A stretch of 64,000 nt of DNA from JAZKHT01 sp040385245 (GTDB lineage: Bacteria > Pseudomonadota > Alphaproteobacteria > Rhodobacterales > Rhodobacteraceae), in assembly GCA_040385245.1 (NCBI GenBank), contig JAZKHT010000007.1:372001-436000 (forward strand). The letters run 5' to 3'. This document shows, piece after piece, positions 35,601-41,599 of this stretch. A program made the translations under genes and the position numbers. Position 1 is the first letter of the stretch, and every line of letters starts with the position of its first letter. Below the pieces are notes generated by a model, which saw only the letters and a list, made by a program, of their open reading frames with translations, made no database searches and was not told the origin of the DNA.

Positions 35601-36977
35601 CTGCGTCGCCTCGATCGTGCAGGTGCCTGTCGTGACAAAGGTCACGTCAAATCCGCTGACGGTGCAAACCCCCGTTGTCGTCGATGTCAGCGTGACGGCC
35701 AGTGCAGAGCTTGCCGTTGGGGCAAACGTCGGGGATGTGCCAAAGTTCTGCGCGCCAGGATTGGCAAAGGTGATGGTTTGCGATTGCTTCGGTGTCACAG
35801 AATTTGAGGCGGCAGAGGCGGTTCCTGACCCTTGGCTGTTGGTGGCCTGCACGGTGAACGTATAGGCTGTGCCGTTGGTCAGACCCGGCACTGTCACAGG
35901 CGACGTGGCCCCGGTTCCGGTCAATCCACCGGGGCTGGACGTCACCGTATAACCCGTGATCACGGCACCGCCGGTGCTGGTCGGGGCGGTGAAGGTTACG
36001 GAAGCACTGGCGTCACCTGCCGTGGCGGTGCCGATGGTGGGCGCGCCGGGGGCAACAGCGGCCACCCCAAGCGATGCCGAAGCGGTCAGGCCCGTTGTGG
36101 CCGGCGTTGTCGATGACACCGCCCCCGTGGTGATCGGATAGGTGCCCGCAAGGCCGGGTGTGACCGTCAGGGTAATCGTGCAGGACGCAGACGCCGCCAG
36201 CGATGCGCCTGACAGGGATAACGTTCGGGTGCCTCCAACGTACGTTACCGATCCTGCTGAACAGGTCGTGCTTTGTGCGCTGCCCGTCAGGTTCGCTGGT
36301 AGGGCAAAGCCCGCCACCGCCACACCGTCCAGCGCCGTGGAACTGTTGGGGTTGGTCAAGGTCAGCGTCAGGGTGCTGCTCTGCGCTCCGGTGATGGGGT
36401 TGGCCGAGAATGCGGCAGCGATTGTTGGGGCCTGCGTGGATAAGGTTTGCGTTTCAATGTATTGCGTGCCACTCGCGCCACTGAAGGCGAATTCGTATTC
36501 ATGGGTCTGGCCCGCACGTGTTCCGGTGAATCGGATGCCAATGTAATCATCGGACGAATAGGTGCCGTTGGCACCGTTCTGTTCAAGAATTGTAACACCG
36601 GTCAGACCGCAAATATCTTCAAGGACGGGTTCCGTCAGTGCTGGTCCCCAGGGGTCAATTGCTCCCCCAAAAGCGAACTCCGTCCCGCCGGTGGTGTATA
36701 TGGTGCCATCAGGCGGGTCCGCTCGCATACGGATCCCCACTTCTTGGTCCGAGTTGACAAGATATGGCTCGACCACACAAGCAAGCCCGAATGGCGTGCT
36801 AGTAGTGTTGGGCCCCGCCGCAAGACCACCTAACGCCTCTGCCCTGTCGGCCATCGCGCCCATTATAGCGCCCAGCGCGACCAAAGCTCCGGTCAAACGA
36901 CACGCAAAACGGCCCATACCCATAACCATCACCCGCAAAACAACCCAAGGGCGCCCCACGCACCCGATTCTTTTCAT
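29661..36977 (-). CDS. Giant FN3/Ig-repeat autotransporter-type surface protein
   Basis: 2,438 residues. In order: a signal peptide (ending near ADRAEA), a unique N-terminal domain with cysteines, a repeat-like domain of the DUF11 type (about 185-305), eight FN3 domains alternating with eight Ig-like QTITF-type domains (about 306-1690), four putative Ig domains (ATGGVGVLTYAIAPALPDGVSF type, about 1690-2050), one further Ig-like domain, and a linker helix (QIQRMTSLILQQPDITGFL). The last 260 residues form a beta-barrel ending in aromatic LERKF. This is a type V secretion layout, with the stalk exposed outside and the barrel in the outer membrane. It is probably an adhesin, although no ligand is predicted. 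Starts at 36929, 36923 or 36917 may be the real ones; see the promoter entries. Confidence 0.9.
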   Translation of the reverse strand: MKRIGCVGRPWVVLRVMVMGMGRFACRLTGALVALGAIMGAMADRAEALGGLAAGPNTTSTPFGLACVVEPYLVNSDQEVGIRMRADPPDGTIYTTGGTEFAFGGAIDPWGPALTEPVLEDICGLTGVTILEQNGANGTYSSDDYIGIRFTGTRAGQTHEYEFAFSGASGTQYIETQTLSTQAPTIAAAFSANPITGAQSSTLTLTLTNPNSSTALDGVAVAGFALPANLTGSAQSTTCSAGSVTYVGGTRTLSLSGASLAASASCTITLTVTPGLAGTYPITTGAVSSTTPATTGLTASASLGVAAVAPGAPTIGTATAGDASASVTFTAPTSTGGAVITGYTVTSSPGGLTGTGATSPVTVPGLTNGTAYTFTVQATNSQGSGTASAASNSVTPKQSQTITFANPGAQNFGTSPTFAPTASSALAVTLTSTTTGVCTVSGFDVTFVTTGTCTIEATQAGNGAYSAATAVQRSFSVNAVVPGAPTIGTATAGDTTASVTFTAPASSGGAAITGYTVTSSPGGLTGTGASSPVTVPGLTNGTSYTFTVLATNSAGPGTASAASNSVTPKAPQTITFPAPASIYVGAAATLTATATSGQAVTYTTLTPLTCSVAGSEATGLDDGTCTIEASQAGSAEFLTATPVTQDFVVNALTVPDAPTIGTATAGDASASVAFTAPASTGGAAITGYTVTSSPGGLTGTGASSPVTVPGLTNGTAYTFTVQATNSEGSGAASAASNSVTPKAPQTITLTSDGAYFFGSQANLAASTTSGLTLTFTGTPGIRTVAADALVTFQSTGTCIIKANQPGNTAYLPAAEATVSFSILATAPGAPTIGTATAGNTTASVTFTAPAGTGGAAITGYTVTSSPGGLTGSGASSPVTVPGLTNGTSYTFTVLATNSAGPGTASAASNSVTPKAPQTITFPAPASIYVGAAATLAATATSGQAVSYTTLTPLTCSVAGSEATGLADGTCTIEASQAGSAEFLAATPVTQDFVVNALTVPDAPTIGAATAGDASASVAFTAPASTGGAAITGYTVTSSPGGLTGTGASSPVTVPGLTNGTAYTFTVQATNSEGSGAASAASNSVTPKAPQTITLTSDGAYFFGSQANLAASTTSGLTLTFTGTPGIRTVAADALVTFQSTGTCIIKANQPGNTAYLPAAEATVSFSILATAPGAPTIGTATAGDTTASVTFTAPASSGGAAITGYTVTSSPGGLTGTGASSPVTVPGLTNGTAYTFTVQATNSQGDGTASAASNSVTPKADQTITFANPGAQDFGTTSTLAPTASSMLAVTLTSTTTGVCTVSGFDLTFVSAGTCTIEATQAGNAAWNAATAVQRSFTVNAVAPDAPTITSVVAGDTSATIAFTTSGSMGGSTLATYTVTSTPESITRTGATSPITVSGLTNGTTYTFTVRATSNAALDSAESADSDPVTPTTSQSITFVNPGTRLFGTSPTLSPTASSGLPVTLTSITTDVCTVSGYTLTFVSAGRCRIEATQAGDAAFLEAGMVIQGFDVSPVVPSAPVIGAAAAGTTEGSAIVTFTAPANTGGVAITGYTVTSTPPAGLTVTGTTSPLTVSGLTPLTTYTFTVLATNEAGDGPASAATNSVKAKASQTITFANPGTQTLGTVAPLVASTSAGVTPVLTSTTPAVCAIASPAIALIHVAPGSCTVEATDPGDSSYLAAVPVSNTFTINPALVTAVDVPTRSLTMGQPVTAFVPVTATGGTPTVSYATSPALPVGLTMDASSGAISGIPTEALATAIFTVTVTDGVGVTATGQFALTVNDDVTATTAVSTVTLTEDLMVAPFIPVTASGGTGPLTYAIAPALPDGVSFNTATGGITGTPTTASAQVTHTVTVTDANSQSATGSFDLTIAATLVATVEVPTTIATPGEPLAFTPITATGGVGVLTYAIAPALPDGVSFNTATGEITGTPTMARARVTHTVTVTDANSQSATGSFDLTIAATLVATVEVPTTIATPGEPLAFTPVTATGGVGVLTYAIAPALPDGVSFNTATGEVTGTPTGAVDAVYTVTVSDEASDIATGTFSLLIAAVETTLALTADTSSAVVGDTITLTATLSGGASPSGTVTFALGSTTLGTVPLSGVAATFTHVVTEPGTTTFTATYSGDAVNPSASGSVTVSVAGLVVEAKLIQTVQIQRMTSLILQQPDITGFLNGTTQQPSLTLNVSGKNGQIDWFRPDGPLWFRLTASRTSDDDGNSSHYALLSFGKHMKLGENALIGLMGQVDSIGTTAPVGTASGTGWQIGPYAATRLGELPLYLDARYLWGRTDNLITPTGAAGDQVSGTRDLAMVKLSGSIPGDRLSFRPYLSYSRATETTQSYTSSGGASVPKVNIALTQAALGFDFSYVAPIKVGSLNFDGGLGWAVTDDTADSSATGTSVILRLGVHRVTDDGTHLKAEMFGQGAGSADAATWGVNLGLERKF
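30945..31533. repeat. 267-bp tandem repeat (Ig-like domain units) inside the giant autotransporter
   Basis: Copies at 30945-31211 and 31212-31478 are nearly identical, and a partial third copy follows to about 31533. Each encodes one putative Ig domain (89 residues) with GVSFNTATGEITGTPT. Confidence 0.88.
33471..35540. repeat. 1,035-bp tandem repeat (four-domain units) inside the giant autotransporter
   Basis: Two copies, 33471-34505 and 34506-35540. By eye, 33471-33926 is identical to 34506-34961 over 456 bases, and the rest differs at scattered positions. Each unit encodes 345 residues: two FN3 domains and two Ig-like domains (types B and C in my reading). Confidence 0.9.
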
Positions 36978-36982
36978 CTGTA
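36977..36982 (-). promoter_or_regulatory. Candidate -10 box for the giant autotransporter gene
   Basis: TACAGA on the minus strand lies where a class II CRP-dependent promoter would put its -10 if the palindrome at 37001-37022 is centred at -41.5. Transcription would start near 36970, downstream of the annotated ATG at 36977, favouring a translation start at 36929, 36923 or 36917. Confidence 0.4.
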
Positions 36983-37000
36983 ACGCAGCATTTTTCGTCG

Positions 37001-37022
37001 AACTGTGATCCAGCTCACAGTT
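37001..37022. promoter_or_regulatory. Perfect CRP-type operator palindrome in the divergent promoter region
   Basis: Arms AACTGTGA and TCACAGTT are exact inverted repeats separated by six bases. The core TGTGA-N6-TCACA is the E. coli CRP consensus. It sits between the giant autotransporter and the tail-collar gene, 0.6 kb from a CRP-family regulator whose recognition helix matches CRP (RETVNR). Confidence 0.85.
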
Positions 37023-37040
37023 TTCGCATAATACTTGCCT

Positions 37041-37046
37041 TATAGA
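37041..37046 (+). promoter_or_regulatory. Candidate -10 box for the tail-collar gene
   Basis: TATAGA (part of TATAGAT) lies exactly where a -10 hexamer falls if the CRP palindrome is centred at -41.5, giving a start near 37053 and a 100-base leader. Confidence 0.6.
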
Positions 37047-37083
37047 TGTATTTGCGCCGCAGAATGCACCTTAAGCAGGCGTG

Positions 37084-37102
37084 CGGGGTTGGTTCGACCC
37101 CG
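37084..37102 (+). other. Leader hairpin upstream of the tail-collar gene
   Basis: A six-base stem (37084-37089 with 37097-37102) with a seven-base loop containing GGTTCG lies in the predicted leader. It looks like a tRNA T-arm, but the rest of a tRNA is absent. It may be an mRNA structure. Confidence 0.4.
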
Positions 37103-37152
37103 GCAACAGGGACGGGCACCAGAACGGTGCCCCATGAGAAAGGTATCCATTC

Positions 37153-37668
37153 ATGGACCCGCTACTTGGAACCATTATCATCTTTGCAGGCACCTACGCG
37201 CCAAAGGGATGGGAGTTCTGCAACGGTCAGCTTTTGTCGATACAACAGAACAGCGCGTTGTTTTCACTACTGGGCGTGACCTACGGCGGAAACGGCACGA
37301 CAAACTTCGCGCTGCCCGACCTGCGGGGCCGGGCGCCAATTCACTCCGGCTATAGCGCCGGGCCGGGCCTGACGCCACGCCAGCCAGGCGAAATGTCCGG
37401 CTTCGAGACGGTGACGCTGACGACTGCCAACCTGCCGCCGCACAGCCACCCCATGACGGTGGCCAGTGGCACCGCCGGATCGTCGCGCCCAAGCGGTGAT
37501 CCCATCGGGACCGGGCCCTTCTATGTCGACAACGCCACGCCGTCGGTCCCGCTGCATCCGGCCACGATCGGCGTGACTGGCACTTCAGCGCCGGTGAACA
37601 TCATGCAGCCCTATCTGGCCATGAACTATATCATCGCGACCGAAGGCATCTATCCGTCGCGTCCGTGA
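37153..37668 (+). CDS. Phage tail-collar-domain protein (MdpB / microcystin-dependent protein family)
   Basis: 171 residues. The start (MDPLLGTIIIFAGTYAPKGW) is the tail-collar signature, followed by CNGQLLSIQQNSALFSLLGVTYGGNG and FALPDLRGRAPIH, the hallmark of the family, then LPPHSHPM and a C-terminal QPYLAMNYIIATEG. In phages the domain is part of tail fibres. Free-standing bacterial copies (MdpB-like) occur outside prophages and have no settled function. No other phage gene is in the window. It is divergent from the giant autotransporter, and its 3' end overlaps the convergent CRP-family gene by 38 bases. The Shine-Dalgarno is GAGAAAGG. Confidence 0.93.
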   Translation: MDPLLGTIIIFAGTYAPKGWEFCNGQLLSIQQNSALFSLLGVTYGGNGTTNFALPDLRGRAPIHSGYSAGPGLTPRQPGEMSGFETVTLTTANLPPHSHPMTVASGTAGSSRPSGDPIGTGPFYVDNATPSVPLHPATIGVTGTSAPVNIMQPYLAMNYIIATEGIYPSRP

Positions 37669-38431
37669 AACAAGGATGCGGGCGCGCTGTTTGCGGTTTC
37701 ACGACCATCCGGCCTGCCCGTGGTGCATCTGGCGCATTTTTTCGCGCTGTCAGCCCATCACGATCTGCCACCTCGATCATCGCGCGGCCCAAATGGATCA
37801 AGCCATCGGCGCGCAGCACCGCAAGAACACGGTTCACCGTTTCGCGTGCGCAGCCGACCAGTTCGGCCAATCCTGTCTGACTGATCCTGAGCGTTGGGCG
37901 GTCAAGCGATGTCAGGATCAGGATGCGGTGACAGACCTGTTTCTCGGCGCTGCTGACCTGCGACATGGCGATCAGCTGATTGTCACGCTCCATCCGGGCA
38001 CACATCCTGTCGATCACCCCCGGCAGACTGGCGGGTGACACAAGCAGACCGCGCGCCGTCACCGACGGGCAGATCAGAACCGTCACCGCCGTGCGTGCCA
38101 CGCAATGGGCAACACCCGGACGGAAGGCCAAAACCTCCATCTCGCCCAGAACGTCGCCCGGATTGGCCAGATGAAGAACGGTGCGGTGGCCTTCGGGGGT
38201 GATGTTGCTGATTTCGACCTGCCCTGTCGCGACGATCAGCAGGCCGGGCATCGCCTCTCCCTGGTTGATCAGGGGTGTGCCTGGGTCGAACTGGCGGCGC
38301 TGGCACCGATCAACGACATCCGCCCTGATGTCAGCGGCCAGGCTGGCCAGAAACCCGGATCGCATGACATGCGCATAAACCCGGCTGTTGCTTGACAGCC
38401 CGTCGCGCCCCTTGGGCATCTTTTTCGACAT
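37631..38431 (-). CDS. CRP/FNR-family transcriptional regulator
   Basis: 266 residues. An N-terminal cyclic-nucleotide-like beta-roll (with PGDVLGEME) is followed by a dimer helix and a winged helix whose recognition helix, GCARETVNRVL, aligns with GCSRETVGRIL of E. coli CRP. The three DNA-contacting residues R, E and R are kept, so TGTGA-type sites are expected targets. In a hand alignment the cAMP phosphate-binding Arg-Ser pair is missing (G and V instead), and there is no FNR cysteine cluster. The frame opens with a GTG at 38455; the ATG at 38431 is preferred. It overlaps the tail-collar gene end by 38 bases and has a charged C-terminal extension of about 45 residues. Confidence 0.92.
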   Translation of the reverse strand: MSKKMPKGRDGLSSNSRVYAHVMRSGFLASLAADIRADVVDRCQRRQFDPGTPLINQGEAMPGLLIVATGQVEISNITPEGHRTVLHLANPGDVLGEMEVLAFRPGVAHCVARTAVTVLICPSVTARGLLVSPASLPGVIDRMCARMERDNQLIAMSQVSSAEKQVCHRILILTSLDRPTLRISQTGLAELVGCARETVNRVLAVLRADGLIHLGRAMIEVADRDGLTARKNAPDAPRAGRMVVKPQTARPHPCFTDATDRCLRSR

Positions 38432-38537
38432 CACACCCACCGCACCTACACCCACAGGGCGAGTGCTGGCGCAAGTGGGGGCAACAGATCAAGTCAACCT
38501 TGCAACGTTAAGGTGAATTTTGCGCAGCGGTGGCGAA

Positions 38538-39071
38538 TCAGCCGACAGTTGATGACACGCCGACCTGCGCCGGGCGCAACAGGCGGTCATGCAGCATGAA
38601 ACCTTCGGTCATCACCTGAATGATCTGACCGGCCTTGGTGCCGGGAAGGGCCGCTTCGAACATCGCCTCGTGCATCTGGGGATCGAACATGTCACCGACG
38701 GCGGGCGAGATCGGCTTCATCCCATGTTTTGTCATCACGTTGGTCAGTTCCCGCAGGGTCAGTTCGACACCATTGAACAGGGCGGCAGCAGCGGCGCGCT
38801 GTTCTTCGGTCGCGGCTAGCAAGGCGCGGTTCAGGTTGTCGAACACGGGCAGCAGATCGCGGGCAAGCCGGGTGCTGCCATACTGTTCCGCCTCGCGCCG
38901 GTCACGCTCGCCCCGCTTGCGGGCGTTTTCGGCATCGGCCAGCGCGCGCATGAAGCGGTCACGCATGTCATCGCGTTCGGCGCGAAGCGTTTCAAGCTCT
39001 GCCGATTCAGCCAGCTCGGCCAGACCTTCTTCGATCGCGAATTCTTCCGAAACCGTCTTTTCCTGCGACAT
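38538..39071 (-). CDS. grpE: GrpE, nucleotide exchange factor of DnaK
   Basis: 177 residues. A long N-terminal helix (ELETLRAERDDMRDRFMRALADAEN) and the C-terminal four-helix and beta-wing region with HGMKPISPAVGDMFDPQMHEAM are typical GrpE. It releases ADP from DnaK. It follows hrcA directly in the same orientation, the common alphaproteobacterial hrcA-grpE pair. Confidence 0.96.
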   Translation of the reverse strand: MSQEKTVSEEFAIEEGLAELAESAELETLRAERDDMRDRFMRALADAENARKRGERDRREAEQYGSTRLARDLLPVFDNLNRALLAATEEQRAAAAALFNGVELTLRELTNVMTKHGMKPISPAVGDMFDPQMHEAMFEAALPGTKAGQIIQVMTEGFMLHDRLLRPAQVGVSSTVG

Positions 39072-39089
39072 CTTTCCGTCCTTGTCTTC

Positions 39090-40151
39090 TCACTTGCCCC
39101 GATCGGACACGATTCGTCCGACAAGCTGGGCGGTATAATCCACGATGGGAACGATCCGGCCGTAATTCAGCCGCGTCGGACCGATGACGCCCACCGCCCC
39201 GATGATCTTTCGGTCAGCGTTCATATAGGGAGAGACGACCAGACTGGAACCCGAAAGTGAAAAAAGCTTGTTCTCCGAGCCGATAAAAATGCGAACCCCC
39301 TCGCCTTCTTCGGTCAGTTCAAGGAATTCGGCGATGTCCCGCTTGCGTTCCAGATCGTCGAACAGGCGGCGGATGCGGTCGATGTCGTGGCTTTCATCCT
39401 CGATCAGGTTGGATTGACCCCGCACGATCAGACGTTCCGACCGTTCGCCTGCGTTTTCCCAGACGGCCAACCCGCTTTCCACCAGTTCGCGGGCCAGATT
39501 GTCAATCTCGCGCCGACGGGCGGCAACATCGGCCACCATCGTGCGGCGCAGTTCCGTCAGGGTCTTGCCTTCGGCCAGCGCGTTCAGGAAATTCGCAGCC
39601 TCGCGCATGGATGACGGGGTTTGGCCGGGTGGCGGGGTGAACAGCCGGTTTTCAACATGGCCATCCGAAAACACCAGCACCACCAGCGCGCGTTCGGGCG
39701 CAAGGCTGACGAATTCGATGTGGCGGATCGCGGCCTCGGTCTTGGGGGCCAGCACAAGACTGGCCCCGCGCGTGATGCCAGACAGGGCAGCACCTACCTG
39801 ATCCAGCAGGGATGACACGTCCTGATCGTTCGACCCCAACGTCGCGTCAATGCGTTCCCGGTCTGCGGCGGCGACTGTTCCCACCTCTAGCAACCCATCC
39901 ACGAACATGCGCAGCCCCAACTGCGTGGGTATCCGCCCGGCAGATACGTGCGGGCTGTCCAGCAGACCCAGAAACTCCAGATCCTGCATCACATTGCGAA
40001 CCGTCGCCGCCGACAGCTTTTCCGTCAGGGTCCGGGTCAGGGTCCGCGACCCCACCGGATCGCCAGATGCCAGATACCCTTCGACCACGCGACGAAACAC
40101 CTCGCGAGAGCGGTCGTTCATTTCGGCCAGAATTTTGGAGCCATCGGTCAT
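39090..40151 (-). CDS. hrcA: HrcA, heat-inducible transcription repressor
   Basis: 353 residues. An N-terminal winged helix (YLASGDPVGSRTLTRTL) is followed by a GAF-like domain and the characteristic C-terminal FIGSENKLFSLSGSSLVVSPY and GVIGPTRLNYGRIVPIVDYTA. It represses groESL and similar genes by binding CIRCE. No CIRCE element was seen in this window. The ATG at 40151 is preferred to the TTG at 40166, with GGAAAG upstream. Confidence 0.96.
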   Translation of the reverse strand: MTDGSKILAEMNDRSREVFRRVVEGYLASGDPVGSRTLTRTLTEKLSAATVRNVMQDLEFLGLLDSPHVSAGRIPTQLGLRMFVDGLLEVGTVAAADRERIDATLGSNDQDVSSLLDQVGAALSGITRGASLVLAPKTEAAIRHIEFVSLAPERALVVLVFSDGHVENRLFTPPPGQTPSSMREAANFLNALAEGKTLTELRRTMVADVAARRREIDNLARELVESGLAVWENAGERSERLIVRGQSNLIEDESHDIDRIRRLFDDLERKRDIAEFLELTEEGEGVRIFIGSENKLFSLSGSSLVVSPYMNADRKIIGAVGVIGPTRLNYGRIVPIVDYTAQLVGRIVSDRGK

Positions 40152-40178
40152 CGGCCTACTTTCCAAGGGGCTGCCGAC

Positions 40179-40206
40179 ATTAAAGTCCGCACGGGCGCAA
40201 CGTCAA
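40179..40206 (-). promoter_or_regulatory. Candidate sigma-70 promoter of hrcA-grpE
   Basis: TTGACG (minus strand, 40206-40201) and TTTAAT (40184-40179) are separated by 16 bases, placing a start about 20 bases before the hrcA ATG at 40151. Confidence 0.5.
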
Positions 40207-40268
40207 TCGGGGTTGCATCACAAGGCCGGGGTTGCGTAATTGGCCGCAACCTTCGGAAAGGACACCAT

Positions 40269-40988
40269 ATGCGGCCCTCTGGCAGAAATCTGAACGAAAT
40301 GCGCAGCGTTTCCATTGAAACCGGCATCATGAAGCATGCCGAAGGGTCTTGCCTGATCAAGATGGGCGAAACCCATGTGCTGTGTTCCGCCACGATCGAA
40401 GACAAAGCCCCGCCGTTTCTGAAAAATACCGGGCTGGGCTGGGTTACGGCGGAATATGGCATGCTGCCGCGCGCCACCAATTCGCGCACGCGGCGCGAGG
40501 CGGCGGCGGGCAAACAATCGGGCCGCACGCAGGAAATCCAACGGCTGATCGGCCGGGCACTGCGCGCTGGCGTTGATCGGTCAGCCCTTGGCGAACGTCA
40601 GATCGTCATCGACTGCGACGTGATTCAGGCCGATGGCGGCACCCGCTGCGCGTCGATCACCGGCGGTTGGGTTGCGCTGCGCATGGCGGTGGACAAGTTG
40701 CTGAAAGCGGGCACGATTGTCAGCGACCCGATCATCGACCACGTCGCGGCGGTGTCCTGTGGCATCTATGCCGGGCAATCCGTGCTGGATCTGGACTACC
40801 CTGAGGATTCGGCAGCCGGAACGGATGGCAACTTTATCATGACGGGCCGGGGTCGCCTGATCGAAGTGCAGATGTCCGCCGAAGGCGCCACCTTCAGTCG
40901 CGCCGAGATGGGCGAACTGCTGGATCTGGCCGAGGCGGGATCGGCGGCCTTGGTCACCGCGCAAAAGGCGGCGCTGGGTCTGGCGTGA
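40269..40988 (+). CDS. rph: Ribonuclease PH
   Basis: 239 residues, the normal length. Visible signatures are MRPSGRNLNEMR, GETHVLCSATIE, ATNSRTRREA, and the phosphate-site region GRTQEIQRLIGRALRAGVD. It trims tRNA 3' ends phosphorolytically. The frame is open further upstream only because of overlap with hrcA; the ATG at 40269 has AAGGA before it. It is divergent from hrcA and overlaps rdgB by one base. Confidence 0.97.
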   Translation: MRPSGRNLNEMRSVSIETGIMKHAEGSCLIKMGETHVLCSATIEDKAPPFLKNTGLGWVTAEYGMLPRATNSRTRREAAAGKQSGRTQEIQRLIGRALRAGVDRSALGERQIVIDCDVIQADGGTRCASITGGWVALRMAVDKLLKAGTIVSDPIIDHVAAVSCGIYAGQSVLDLDYPEDSAAGTDGNFIMTGRGRLIEVQMSAEGATFSRAEMGELLDLAEAGSAALVTAQKAALGLA

Positions 40989-41596
40989 TGCGGCGCTTTT
41001 CCGGGGATACGCTGCTGGTCGCCACGCATAACAAGGGCAAGCTGGAAGAGATTTCATCCTTGTTAGAGCCGTTTGGCGTGTCGGTCATCTCGGCAGGCTC
41101 TCTTGGCCTGCCGGAACCTGAAGAGACAGAGAACACCTTTGTCGGCAATGCCCGGATCAAGGCCCACGCCGCTGCAAAGGCCACCGGATTGCCCGCCCTG
41201 GCGGACGATTCGGGGATCAGCGTTGATGGTCTGGGCGGGGCACCGGGGGTGCATACCGCCGATTGGGCGGAAACACCGAACGGGCGCGATTTCCAGATGG
41301 CCATGACCCGCACCTGGGACGCGCTCGAGGCGGCCCATGCCCCCTACCCCCGCACGGCACAGTTCCGCTGCACACTGGTGCTGGCCTGGCCCGACGGACA
41401 TGATGAGGTGTTCGAGGGCGTGATGCCAGGTCAGGTCATCTGGCCCATGCGCGGGGATCAGGGCCACGGTTATGACCCGATCTTTCAACCCGATGGCTAT
41501 GACCTCACCTTTGGGCAGATGGATCGTTGGGAAAAGAACCGTATCAGCCACCGCGCCGATGCCTTCCGTAAACTGGTCGCAGGGAGTTTCACATGA
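40988..41596 (+). CDS. rdgB: dITP/XTP pyrophosphatase (RdgB/HAM1)
   Basis: 202 residues. The motifs LLVATHNKGKLEEI, ADDSGISVDGLGGAPGVHTA and the C-terminal ISHRADAFRKL are typical of HAM1. It removes deaminated purine nucleotides from the precursor pool. The ATG shares its A with the rph stop (TGATG), and the end overlaps ridA. Confidence 0.95.
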   Translation: MRRFSGDTLLVATHNKGKLEEISSLLEPFGVSVISAGSLGLPEPEETENTFVGNARIKAHAAAKATGLPALADDSGISVDGLGGAPGVHTADWAETPNGRDFQMAMTRTWDALEAAHAPYPRTAQFRCTLVLAWPDGHDEVFEGVMPGQVIWPMRGDQGHGYDPIFQPDGYDLTFGQMDRWEKNRISHRADAFRKLVAGSFT

Positions 41597-41599
41597 AAC
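41586..41599. promoter_or_regulatory. parS-like sequence with one core mismatch
   Basis: GTTTCACATGAAAC matches the 14-base parS core except for one base (G to A at the centre). It spans the rdgB-ridA junction, and its ATG is the ridA start. Binding by ParB is uncertain. Confidence 0.35.

Noticed and set aside
30000..36100. Many plus-strand open frames opposite the giant repeat gene, several repeated
   Set aside because: They are antisense images of the FN3/Ig repeats; compositionally biased and without start signals.
37080..37120. tRNA-like T-arm with GGTTCGACCCC
   Set aside because: The acceptor, D and anticodon arms cannot be built around it, so it is listed only as a leader hairpin.
37153..37668. 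Prophage or tailocin remnant
   Set aside because: Only one tail-related gene, no capsid, integrase, lysis or baseplate genes, and no flanking repeats or tRNA.
38538..40268. CIRCE element near hrcA-grpE
   Set aside because: No TTAGCACTC-N9-GAGTGCTAA or near match found by eye.
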